Source: Deltaproteobacteria bacterium (GTDB lineage: Bacteria; Desulfobacterota; Desulfobacteria; Desulfobacterales; JAFDDL01). From it: a stretch of 5,231 nucleotides of DNA. Made by a program: the position numbers and the translations under genes. A model generated the notes under the pieces. It did no database searches, was not told where the DNA came from, and saw only the letters and a list, made by a program, of their open reading frames with translations. Positions 1-5,231 of the stretch are shown here, one piece after another (the first letter of the stretch is position 1; each line of letters opens with the position of its first letter). The DNA is taken from contig JAFDDL010000308.1 of the NCBI GenBank assembly GCA_019310865.1, forward strand, positions 1 through 5,231. Direction: 5' to 3'.

Positions 1-88
1 CATCACACGGGGCTGTCAGCAGGAAAAAAACCAGAAAGAGGCCACATATAGATTTGTTATTAACCATACATGCTTTTAATACTTTCAT
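1..88 (-). CDS. Exported protein of unknown function, N-terminal fragment (signal peptide only)
   Basis: Only the first 29 codons are visible before the window ends. An ATG at 88-86 is preceded by AGGAG (98-102 on the plus strand as CTCCT) with a 9-nt spacer, which is a credible ribosome binding site. The peptide starts MKVLKACMVNNKSIC and continues into a hydrophobic run, GLFLVFFLLTAPCD. This has the basic N-region and h-region of a Sec signal peptide. The Cys after LLTAP is not in a good lipobox, because the residue before it is Pro rather than Gly, Ala or Ser, so I do not call it a lipoprotein. A second Met at codon 8 lacks a ribosome binding site. The gene is co-directional with the DUF1302 gene 236 bp upstream. 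In related clusters the next gene often encodes a YCF48/BNR-repeat protein or an RND exporter. The signal peptide would fit the former, but nothing visible here proves it. Confidence 0.6.
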   Translation of the reverse strand, partial: MKVLKACMVNNKSICGLFLVFFLLTAPCD

Positions 89-152
89 TTTAATACGCTC
101 CTGAGACTTCATACATAAGCCGGTACAGCCGGAATAGACGTGCTCTGTGCGA

Positions 153-223
153 AGTGCTGAGTGCCGAGTGCTGAGTTTAATTGAGGCACTCTTTTAGCAC
201 TTAGCACTCAGAACTGAGCACTC
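153..223. repeat. Inverted array of AGCACTN heptamers forming an imperfect hairpin
   Basis: On the plus strand, 153-173 reads as three head-to-tail heptamers AGTGCTG, AGTGCCG, AGTGCTG. After a spacer of about 20 nt, 196-223 reads AGCACTT, AGCACTC, AGAACTG, AGCACTC, the same unit in the opposite orientation. A further GGCACTC lies in the spacer at 185-191. The block 153-173 is complementary to 195-215 at about 17 of 21 positions, with two of the mismatches being possible G-U pairs in RNA. It could therefore fold as a long stem with a loop of about 21 nt. No T-run follows on either strand, so it does not look like a standard intrinsic terminator. It lies between the DUF1302 gene and the next exported-protein gene. 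The same unit recurs between the E1 beta and E2 genes. Confidence 0.85.
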
Positions 224-260
224 ATATTCGTTGTCTCGCAACTTATGCGCGCTTTCGGAG

Positions 261-280
261 TCTGCGCTTATCTGCGTGGA
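261..280. repeat. Tandem decamer direct repeat (TCTGCGNNNA)
   Basis: Two adjacent 10-bp units are seen: TCTGCGCTTA at 261-270 and TCTGCGTGGA at 271-280, sharing the TCTGCG core and the final A. On the minus strand this reads as two CGCAGA cores. It lies between the end of the DUF1302 gene and the inverted heptamer array, so most of this 236-bp gap is simple repeat sequence. From memory, similar TCTGCG-type repeats occur in intergenic DNA of many environmental bacterial genomes. Two units alone are weak evidence for a family. Confidence 0.4.
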
Positions 281-324
281 TGTATCTGATATGGGCTCTA
301 AAGCATCCCGTACCTGACTGCACG

Positions 325-1812
325 CTAGAACTGGTACTTGACCTTAACGTATACGGCATCCTTGTTGTTAAACAACCGGCTATTTTCGCCATGGAAGAAA
401 TTGGCGCCGATTGTGTATTTCAAGTTCGAGGTTTGATTGTAGGTGATTCCCGGTTGGATAAAACTCGTCTCCCCTTCACTCTCATATTGCATGTAGAGAT
501 TCACAAGGAGTTTTGTATGCAAATACCACGTCTCCAGATAGAGATTCCAGTAATTGGCAACTTCCGATCCGTCGACACCAGCGACTTCAAACGCATTGGT
601 ATCCAGCACTTTTTCCTGTACAAACTCCGGTCCAACCATAATGCCATTCTTTGCGTTGATAAACGGTATTTTAATCCGCCAATCAAGGCCGACGCCCCAT
701 AACAGCTTGTCCTTTTCCAGGGTCATGTAGAAATCCGGAATATCAAAAATGCCGATGGTGCTATCGAAGAAATAAGCGGCTTCCAGACGAATCAGGGGGG
801 CCACACCCCCTAAAAAGGCGACGGACACGGGGATTTCACGGGAGAAAGAACCGCCGATGAATCGCTCATCGTTATATCCGGCTTGATTCGGTGCAAAAAT
901 GTCATATTCAAATAAAAGAAATTCATCAACACCGGTTAAAACCGGATTGTTTTGGATTCCGTCCCAATACATCAGCTGGATGGTGCTTTCCCAGACATCC
1001 GCATAAACACGCACACCAAACTCCTGGCCGTCTTCCGGGTCATGGAAAGCGATCGGCTCCGGAAAATTGGGATCAAATCCTAAATTCGGTACCCATATAC
1101 CCATGGTATGAGTGGAACTCTCAACTAACCCCTCGGTACCGCGAAACTCCCAGTCCGGATTGTAGATGAATTCAACGCCGATATTCATAATTATCTCATT
1201 TTCATAATCCAGAAAATAATCGGCCTTGATAAGGGTAATGGGCATGAACAGCAGCTCAAAATCACTTTCCGCATATCCTCTTCGAAGGTCTGCCGGCATG
1301 ATCTGGCTGGTGACGGCAACGTTGTCCATCTCACCCCATTGAATGATCTGCTTGCCGAAGCGAAACCGAAAGTTTCCGGAAGCCCATGTGAGATGGGCTT
1401 CGTGCAGCAGGTCGTTCCACTCGTCCAGGATGTAGAGTGCATCCCGGGATTCATTGAATCCCTTATGCTTCCACTCGCTATCCCCACTTAAAATATCATA
1501 CGCCCAGTCCACGTTGACCTTGCCGGATGCGTAAAAAAACAGGTTGTTGGTCACATCACAACGCAGCTCCAGCAGCAGCTTTGCAATCCCTTGCTGAAAG
1601 CCATCATATGTGTCCAGATGATCCCCTGAAATACCGAACTGTGCGCTCTGCTCAATATAGCCGGAAAACTTGACTGTTTTGTCTCCCACCGGAAAGTTAA
1701 TTGTTGCCAGAGCTGATCCGGCAAACAGCAACACCGCCGATAGCACTGCCATTAGTATCATCCCATTGAATTTAAAAGAAACGCGTTTAACATCAATCCC
1801 GTCAGTCCTCAT
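325..1812 (-). CDS. DUF1302 family protein, predicted outer-membrane beta-barrel
   Basis: This 495-residue protein begins with a long basic N-region and a hydrophobic segment (residues 17-36, ending AGSALA). That fits a Sec signal peptide cleaved after Ala36. The mature chain is rich in alternating aromatic/polar strands and ends VYVKVKYQF; a terminal Phe is the usual outer-membrane barrel signature for BAM recognition. The best family hallmark is residues 147-178, containing RFRFGKQIIQWGE, then MDN and MPADLRR. This matches the DUF1302 pattern of a GxQxxxWGE strand followed by an NPxDLR-like turn. I chose the ATG at 1812 because AGGAGGT stands 6 nt upstream; an in-frame TTG start at 1857 would bury that site in coding sequence. 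It follows the DUF1329 gene by 125 bp, and the two families commonly travel together. The likely role is an outer-membrane channel or binding partner for a hydrophobic compound, but the substrate is unknown. Family is confident; function is inferred. Confidence 0.9.
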   Translation of the reverse strand: MRTDGIDVKRVSFKFNGMILMAVLSAVLLFAGSALATINFPVGDKTVKFSGYIEQSAQFGISGDHLDTYDGFQQGIAKLLLELRCDVTNNLFFYASGKVNVDWAYDILSGDSEWKHKGFNESRDALYILDEWNDLLHEAHLTWASGNFRFRFGKQIIQWGEMDNVAVTSQIMPADLRRGYAESDFELLFMPITLIKADYFLDYENEIIMNIGVEFIYNPDWEFRGTEGLVESSTHTMGIWVPNLGFDPNFPEPIAFHDPEDGQEFGVRVYADVWESTIQLMYWDGIQNNPVLTGVDEFLLFEYDIFAPNQAGYNDERFIGGSFSREIPVSVAFLGGVAPLIRLEAAYFFDSTIGIFDIPDFYMTLEKDKLLWGVGLDWRIKIPFINAKNGIMVGPEFVQEKVLDTNAFEVAGVDGSEVANYWNLYLETWYLHTKLLVNLYMQYESEGETSFIQPGITYNQTSNLKYTIGANFFHGENSRLFNNKDAVYVKVKYQF

Positions 1813-1818
1813 GGTCGT

Positions 1819-1825
1819 ACCTCCT
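1819..1825 (-). promoter_or_regulatory. Ribosome binding site of the DUF1302 gene (decides the start)
   Basis: AGGAGGT on the minus strand lies 6 nt before the ATG at 1812. It is a near-perfect match to the anti-Shine-Dalgarno sequence. It argues for ATG at 1812 over the in-frame TTG 45 bases upstream. Confidence 0.88.
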
Positions 1826-1937
1826 TTTTGGTTAAAAGATGGTCTTTCGCGTGCCAACCTGATTTCAAGCTCTCTCCAAGCCTGTTTTGGTTTTCAACAC
1901 GCGGTCACCGGAATATGTCGTCAGGCGTATGGCCACT

Positions 1938-3401
1938 TTATTTGGCGCGCCTAAGCAGGCCCCTCAGGCTAACATGCTTCGCCGGCCAAGGCGCCGGGAT
2001 CGAGTAAGAAAAGCTGATTTCGCTATGCCCGTCTATGTAGTCGCATGCGTATAACCACATTCCCAACCCACTGGTCATACCGAACTCGGGGTGCCAGGCC
2101 CACTCATAAGACTGGGATCGGTATTTGCGCCCCTTCTGGTCGAAATAATCGCCGTGTATGAGTATGAGTCTTTCCAAATCCGCGTATAGTATCCGCTTGC
2201 TATACACATAGTTTTTGTCCAGTTCCGTTACTTCGACAACGGCAATGGGTCGGCGTTCAAATTTTTGATTCCGTATGGCATACCCGTTTTTGGAATCAAT
2301 CCACTCGCCACCATCCAGTGTTGCGGCAGGAAAAAGATATTCGCGTTCGGCAAGGATTTTAACGCTGACCGGATATATGTTGGGTGTCAGCTTCTTGCCA
2401 AAAATATCGAGATCGTCGTAGCAAATGCTCTGGCCTGATACGGCGTCCTGGGTGTCGGTGGCGCTCAATTTACGGATTCGCCGCATACTCGGCAAATACA
2501 TGGATTGTTGACTATATGCGTCATTGCCTTTGAAGCTAATTGAATTAAATACAGATCCGGCAATATCTCGCGGCGCCTCATATATCATCAGTAAACCAAT
2601 TATTTCATTACGCTTCTCAGACCGCTTGGACAGGAAACCGTATGGCTCAAAAAATATTCGTCCGCTCAGGCGCTGTAATTGCACATTTGTATGGGTAGTG
2701 CCGTCTATTTTCAGGTTCTTATTCCACCCCAGGGATTTATCATAAATGCTGGCGTTCAGACCATAATCGGTATAACGCGTTAGAAAATTGTATATGAGCT
2801 GCGATCCCTTGAATTTGCCTTCAGGCCGGGGGAACGGTATTCCGGATCCCCATGTTTCTTCAATCATATACCCCTGGTCATCCAGCTTTGCCTTTCCCAT
2901 GTTTCGCTTACTCATTTCGGTCAGCGGTAATGACCAGTAATATTGACGAGGCGGCACAATTTCAAATTCCTCAAAAGCGCCCATGTGCGGCGGCCCCGCT
3001 TTCCGGATTCTATTGAGATGGGCGTCGGAAATGAGTTCCCGCAAAGCGGGATTCTGCTCAACATCTTTATACATGTATTTGCCCGGCTTGATCTCGGGTG
3101 AAATTTTACCCACCACATCCGGTGTGGCAAATCCGACCAACTCGCGCCAGGCCGACTTCATTTTCGCCTCATCAAAGGTAAGACGTTGGAGAATTTCTTT
3201 GGGGCACACCTGTTGGGGACCAAAATTTTTCTTGATTGGCCGCGGATCGTCCAGTACCTCTTTCTGTGCCAGTGCTTCTTCGAAACTCGGTAGGTAGCTA
3301 TCCGGGTGGGGTAGCGCACCGGCAAACAGGGTTAACGGCATTGTCATCATTACCACAGCCAATCCGATCATGCATGTTGCGGTTTTAAAAAAATGTCTCA
3401 T
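1938..3401 (-). CDS. DUF1329 family secreted protein (LolA/LolB-like fold), partner of DUF1302
   Basis: This 487-residue protein starts with a signal peptide: basic MRHFFK, a hydrophobic core at residues 9-26, and a likely cut after LFAGA (residue 29). There is no lipobox, so it is probably periplasmic. Family hallmarks of DUF1329 are clear. GIPFPRPEGKFKGSQLIYNF at 187-206 leads into a tyrosine-rich TRYTDYG segment. YLPSMRRIRKLSA at 302-314 leads through a Thr/Asp/Ser/Gly loop into YDDLDIFGKK at 328-337. DUF1329 is related in fold to outer-membrane lipoprotein-sorting proteins, suggesting a hydrophobic-ligand carrier that could hand cargo to the DUF1302 barrel. The ATG at 3401 is chosen because AGGAGG sits 5 nt upstream. 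The longer reading from TTG at 3461 would cross a sigma-54 promoter and adds a non-signal N-terminus. The downstream DUF1302 gene is 125 bp away and probably co-transcribed. Family is confident; the carrier role is inferred. Confidence 0.92.
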   Translation of the reverse strand: MRHFFKTATCMIGLAVVMMTMPLTLFAGALPHPDSYLPSFEEALAQKEVLDDPRPIKKNFGPQQVCPKEILQRLTFDEAKMKSAWRELVGFATPDVVGKISPEIKPGKYMYKDVEQNPALRELISDAHLNRIRKAGPPHMGAFEEFEIVPPRQYYWSLPLTEMSKRNMGKAKLDDQGYMIEETWGSGIPFPRPEGKFKGSQLIYNFLTRYTDYGLNASIYDKSLGWNKNLKIDGTTHTNVQLQRLSGRIFFEPYGFLSKRSEKRNEIIGLLMIYEAPRDIAGSVFNSISFKGNDAYSQQSMYLPSMRRIRKLSATDTQDAVSGQSICYDDLDIFGKKLTPNIYPVSVKILAEREYLFPAATLDGGEWIDSKNGYAIRNQKFERRPIAVVEVTELDKNYVYSKRILYADLERLILIHGDYFDQKGRKYRSQSYEWAWHPEFGMTSGLGMWLYACDYIDGHSEISFSYSIPAPWPAKHVSLRGLLRRAK

Positions 3402-3406
3402 GGTTT

Positions 3407-3412
3407 CCTCCT
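3407..3412 (-). promoter_or_regulatory. Ribosome binding site of the DUF1329 gene (decides the start)
   Basis: AGGAGG on the minus strand, 5 nt before the ATG at 3401, within the extended match GCAGGAGGAAACC. It fixes the start after residue 20 of the longer open frame and leaves a normal signal peptide at the N-terminus. Confidence 0.9.
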
Positions 3413-3454
3413 GCTCTTGGGTAAAGGGGTTGATGGGATGGTACGATGTTTTTA

Positions 3455-3470
3455 TGCTCAAATCGTGCCA
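3455..3470 (-). promoter_or_regulatory. Sigma-54 (RpoN) -24/-12 promoter driving DUF1329-DUF1302
   Basis: The minus strand reads TGGCACGATTTGAGCA. The -24 element TGGCACG is a perfect consensus match. The invariant GC of the -12 element is at the correct spacing, with GG and GC starting 12 bases apart. The -12 box is GAGC rather than TTGC, so it is imperfect. An A-tract (TTTTTTTT at 3471-3478 on the plus strand) lies just upstream, as often seen at such promoters. Predicted transcription starts near 3444, giving a leader of about 43 nt before the ATG at 3401. Sigma-54 promoters require an enhancer-binding activator, and repeated elements lie upstream at suitable distances. The regulator gene is not in the window. 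Confidence 0.72.
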
Positions 3471-3518
3471 TTTTTTTTATTCTATTAAATCAATGGGTTT
3501 CGAGGCACCCATGCGAAC

Positions 3519-3584
3519 AACAGGAAATTTCCAGTTTCAAATCCGCATATTTCCCGGTATGCTATCATTTCGTCATATTTCCTG
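3519..3584 (-). promoter_or_regulatory. Candidate enhancer (UAS) cluster: three CNGGAAATWT elements, one palindromic
   Basis: On the minus strand three co-oriented copies of one element occur: CAGGAAATATG (3584-3574), CGGGAAATATG (3556-3546) and CTGGAAATTTC (3534-3524). The last lies within an 18-bp near-palindrome, AACAGGAAATTTCCAGTT on the plus strand at 3519-3536, with one mismatched pair. It therefore also carries a fourth, oppositely oriented copy. Relative to the start predicted from the sigma-54 promoter, they lie at roughly -75 to -140. That is the range where enhancer-binding proteins bind. I infer a binding site cluster for an RpoN-dependent activator; the protein is unknown. Confidence 0.5.
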
Positions 3585-3610
3585 TTTAAAATTTCTTTAC
3601 TGTCAGCCAA

Positions 3611-4873
3611 TTATAAATGAAGATACTCGGGATTCCGGATCAGCTCCATCAGCTTGGCCATGAATTTGCCGATAGGCGCCCCGTCCAGAATGCGGTGATC
3701 CCATGTGACGCTCGTGGTCATGACCGGCCGCACCACCACCTGGCCGTCTATGGCCACCGGTTTTTCAAAGATGCCGCCGGGCTGAAGCAACATGGCCTGG
3801 GGCTGGTTCAAGATCGGAGTCGAAACGCCCCATCCGGTTACCAACATACCTGTATTGGAGATCGTGATGGTGCCGCCGGAAAGATCCTCCGGTAACAGTT
3901 CGCCGCTTCGCGCCCGCCGCCCCAGGTCCTTTACACCCCGGCTGATTTCGACGAGGCTTTTTTTCTCGCAGTTCCTCAGCACCGGTACGATCAACCCGCT
4001 TTCATATTCCCCCATTTCCAGGGCCACTGCGATACTCACATTGATATCTTCCCAGATCTTTATTTCATCACCGATGAGGGTGGAATTGACCATGGGGACA
4101 TGCTGAACGGCCTTGACCATGGCCAGGATAAGCAGATCCGTGTAGCTGATGCGGACACCGGCTTCATCTTCTTTCGTTAAAAGCGACTTTCTCAGCTTGA
4201 TCATTTCGGTCATGTCCACTTCGGCCATGGAGCTGAGCTGGGCTGATACGGCCAGGCTGCGGATCATGTGCTCTCCAATGGCTTTTCGCATACCCCTCAC
4301 CGGCACTGTAGCCTTGACGCGTTTCCCGTCCACCACGTCTCCGGACCAGTCCGGTGCAGCCGGTGCCGGGGTGGCCGGTGCCGGAGCGGCAGCAGCTTCG
4401 ATGGCGTTGAGCACGTCCTTTTTGCCGATCCGACCGCCCGGACCGGTACCGGTGATGCGGGTGATGTCCAGGTTATTCTGTCGGGCCATTTTTTTTGCCA
4501 GGGGTGATATCTTCACTTTTTTCCTACCATCTGCACCGGTTGCGGTATCAGCCACCGGCGCCTCTTCGGGCGCTTTTACCGGCTGGGCCGGCGCAACCGG
4601 AGGAGCCCCCGCCTGTTGAAGCTGTACCAGCTCTTCTTCGGTTTCCGCAATCAGGGCAATGGACGTATATACGTCCACGGTCGTATCGGGCTGAACCAGA
4701 ATATGCAGAAGGCCATTTTCAGGCGCTTCACAGTCATAGGAAACTTTTTCCGTCTCAATAACAAGCACCGCCTGACCCTTTTCGATGGAATCACCCTCAT
4801 TCGCCTTCCACTCCATAACCGTTCCCTGCTGCATGGCCATGGCCAGCTTCGGCATCTGAAATTCTACCGCCAT
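3611..4873 (-). CDS. Dihydrolipoamide acyltransferase (E2) of a 2-oxo-acid or acetoin dehydrogenase complex
   Basis: This complete 420-residue E2 transfers the acyl group made by E1 onto CoA through a swinging lipoyl arm, in the cytoplasm. Residues 1-78 form a lipoyl domain with the lipoylation lysine K43 in ETEKV. An Ala/Pro-rich linker (about 88-118) leads to the peripheral subunit-binding domain at 121-158 (ISPLAKKMA, then GTGPGGRIGKKDV), which anchors E1 or E3. A second Ala/Pro linker covers about 160-174. The catalytic acetyltransferase domain runs from about 188 to the end, with the active-site motif DHRILDG at 392-398 (His393, Asp397). Architecture and length are normal for a single-lipoyl E2. 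One oddity is AMLLQPGG at 360-367, where many E2 proteins have AILGVG. The ATG at 4873 has GAGGAG 7 nt upstream. It follows E1 beta by 85 bp in the same direction, so the two are probably one operon. The substrate (pyruvate, acetoin or branched-chain 2-oxo acid) cannot be settled from this sequence alone. No E3 gene follows. Confidence 0.95.
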   Translation of the reverse strand: MAVEFQMPKLAMAMQQGTVMEWKANEGDSIEKGQAVLVIETEKVSYDCEAPENGLLHILVQPDTTVDVYTSIALIAETEEELVQLQQAGAPPVAPAQPVKAPEEAPVADTATGADGRKKVKISPLAKKMARQNNLDITRITGTGPGGRIGKKDVLNAIEAAAAPAPATPAPAAPDWSGDVVDGKRVKATVPVRGMRKAIGEHMIRSLAVSAQLSSMAEVDMTEMIKLRKSLLTKEDEAGVRISYTDLLILAMVKAVQHVPMVNSTLIGDEIKIWEDINVSIAVALEMGEYESGLIVPVLRNCEKKSLVEISRGVKDLGRRARSGELLPEDLSGGTITISNTGMLVTGWGVSTPILNQPQAMLLQPGGIFEKPVAIDGQVVVRPVMTTSVTWDHRILDGAPIGKFMAKLMELIRNPEYLHL

Positions 4874-4911
4874 ATTTTTTCTCCTCTAAATCCAATCCAA
4901 CTCTATATCAA

Positions 4912-4953
4912 AGCACCCAGCACTCAGCACTTAGCACTCAGCACTAAGCACCT
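4912..4953. repeat. Six tandem AGCACTN heptamers between E1 beta and E2
   Basis: The plus strand holds six contiguous 7-bp units: AGCACCC, AGCACTC, AGCACTT, AGCACTC, AGCACTA, AGCACCT. They fill half of the 85-bp gap and end 5 bp from the E1 beta stop codon. The seventh base varies while AGCAC is invariant, a pattern of a short degenerate tandem repeat rather than coding sequence. The same unit appears in the inverted array at 153-223, about 4.7 kb away. No E2 ribosome binding site is disturbed, because GAGGAG lies at 4881-4886. Confidence 0.9.
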
Positions 4954-4958
4954 CTCTT

Positions 4959-5231
4959 TTAAGCCATTACCTCTTCAATCGCCGCCTTAATACGCGCTGG
5001 CCCGGGTATCACGCATTGTTCTAAAAAACCGCCGGGGATCGGATAATTGGTCGAGCAGACACGCTTAACCGGGGCGTCGATCAGTTCGAAACCGTTTTCC
5101 ATGATCTGCGCGGACAGCTCACCGGCAAACCCGCACCGCTCGGTATCCTCATCGACAATCACCAGGTGTTCGGTTTTCTCCACCGATTTCAAAATGGTGT
5201 CCAGATCAAACGGCTCATAGCTCCTCGGATC
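4959..5231 (-). CDS. 2-oxo-acid (or acetoin) dehydrogenase E1 component, beta subunit, C-terminal part
   Basis: The gene runs off the right edge, leaving the last 90 residues. The open frame continues past the TTG at 5192 to the window end, so that codon is an internal Leu, not a start. The visible part is the C-terminal transketolase-like domain of E1 beta. It opens with DPRSYEPFDLDTILKSVEKT, followed by LVIVDEDTERCGFAGELSAQ. This matches the family pattern LRxLxPxDxxTIxxSVxKTxRLVIVxE. It ends with PIPGG, then VIPGPARIKAAIEEVMA. E1 alpha-beta decarboxylates the 2-oxo acid with thiamine diphosphate and acylates the lipoyl arm of E2. The E2 gene directly downstream confirms the assignment. E1 alpha would be expected upstream, outside the window. 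Substrate specificity lies mostly in regions not seen here. Confidence 0.93.
   Translation of the reverse strand, partial: DPRSYEPFDLDTILKSVEKTEHLVIVDEDTERCGFAGELSAQIMENGFELIDAPVKRVCSTNYPIPGGFLEQCVIPGPARIKAAIEEVMA

Noticed and set aside
5..19. Lipoprotein signal at LLTAPC in the leftmost gene
   Set aside because: Pro at the position before Cys does not fit a lipobox.
153..223. Heptamer array as a CRISPR array
   Set aside because: Units are 7 bp, contiguous and degenerate, without spacers, and no cas gene is present.
280..702. Plus-strand open frame of 140 codons at the end of DUF1302
   Set aside because: It is antisense to the C-terminal barrel strands of a confidently assigned gene, with no family resemblance.
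1813..1857. N-terminal extension of the DUF1302 protein from a TTG at 1857
   Set aside because: The ATG at 1812 has AGGAGGT at 6 nt; the longer form has no comparable ribosome binding site and a poorer signal peptide.
3402..3461. N-terminal extension of the DUF1329 protein from a TTG at 3461
   Set aside because: It would place 20 non-signal residues before a good signal peptide, bury an AGGAGG site and run through the sigma-54 promoter.
3493..3512. ATGGGT/ACCCAT hairpin with 8-nt loop as a terminator for E2
   Set aside because: The stem is only 6 bp and no T-run follows it on the minus strand; the nearby T-run is in the wrong orientation.
4149..4619. Plus-strand open frame of 156 codons, Ala/Gly/Pro-rich
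   Set aside because: It lies entirely opposite the E2 gene. Its composition is the antisense of the E2 linkers and it has no recognisable domain.

Overview
The window reads as a single-strand block: all five genes lie on the minus strand, so transcription runs from high to low coordinates. The gene content suggests a Gram-negative bacterium with an outer membrane. The likeliest source is an environmental deltaproteobacterium (Desulfobacterota), inferred from a DUF1329/DUF1302 envelope pair beside a 2-oxo-acid dehydrogenase operon, a sigma-54-type promoter and short heptamer repeats between genes. No rRNA or marker gene is present, so this assignment is tentative.

Layout in transcription order: (1) 5231-4959, the C-terminal 90 residues of an E1 beta subunit of a 2-oxo-acid (or acetoin) dehydrogenase, cut by the window edge; (2) a gap of 85 bp holding six tandem AGCACTN heptamers; (3) 4873-3611, a complete lipoylated E2 acyltransferase of 420 residues; (4) a 209-bp regulatory gap with a convincing sigma-54 -24/-12 promoter and three upstream copies of a CNGGAAATWT element; (5) 3401-1938, a secreted DUF1329 (LolA/LolB-like fold) protein; (6) 1812-325, a DUF1302 predicted outer-membrane beta-barrel ending in Tyr-Gln-Phe; (7) a 236-bp gap containing an inverted array of the same heptamers plus a decamer repeat; (8) 88-1, the signal-peptide start of a further exported protein.

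E1 beta and E2 are cytoplasmic parts of one oxidative decarboxylation complex that makes an acyl-CoA. E1 alpha presumably lies beyond the right edge, and no E3 follows E2 here. DUF1329 and DUF1302 proteins are a recurrent pair in proteobacteria. They are generally thought to form an envelope system handling a hydrophobic compound, often with an RND/MMPL exporter and a YCF48/BNR-repeat protein, but their substrate is not established. The sigma-54 promoter would make the envelope pair a separate regulated unit rather than a simple extension of the dehydrogenase operon. No gene-free stretch exceeds 300 bases. I see no RNA gene, CRISPR array, insertion sequence or clear intrinsic terminator.
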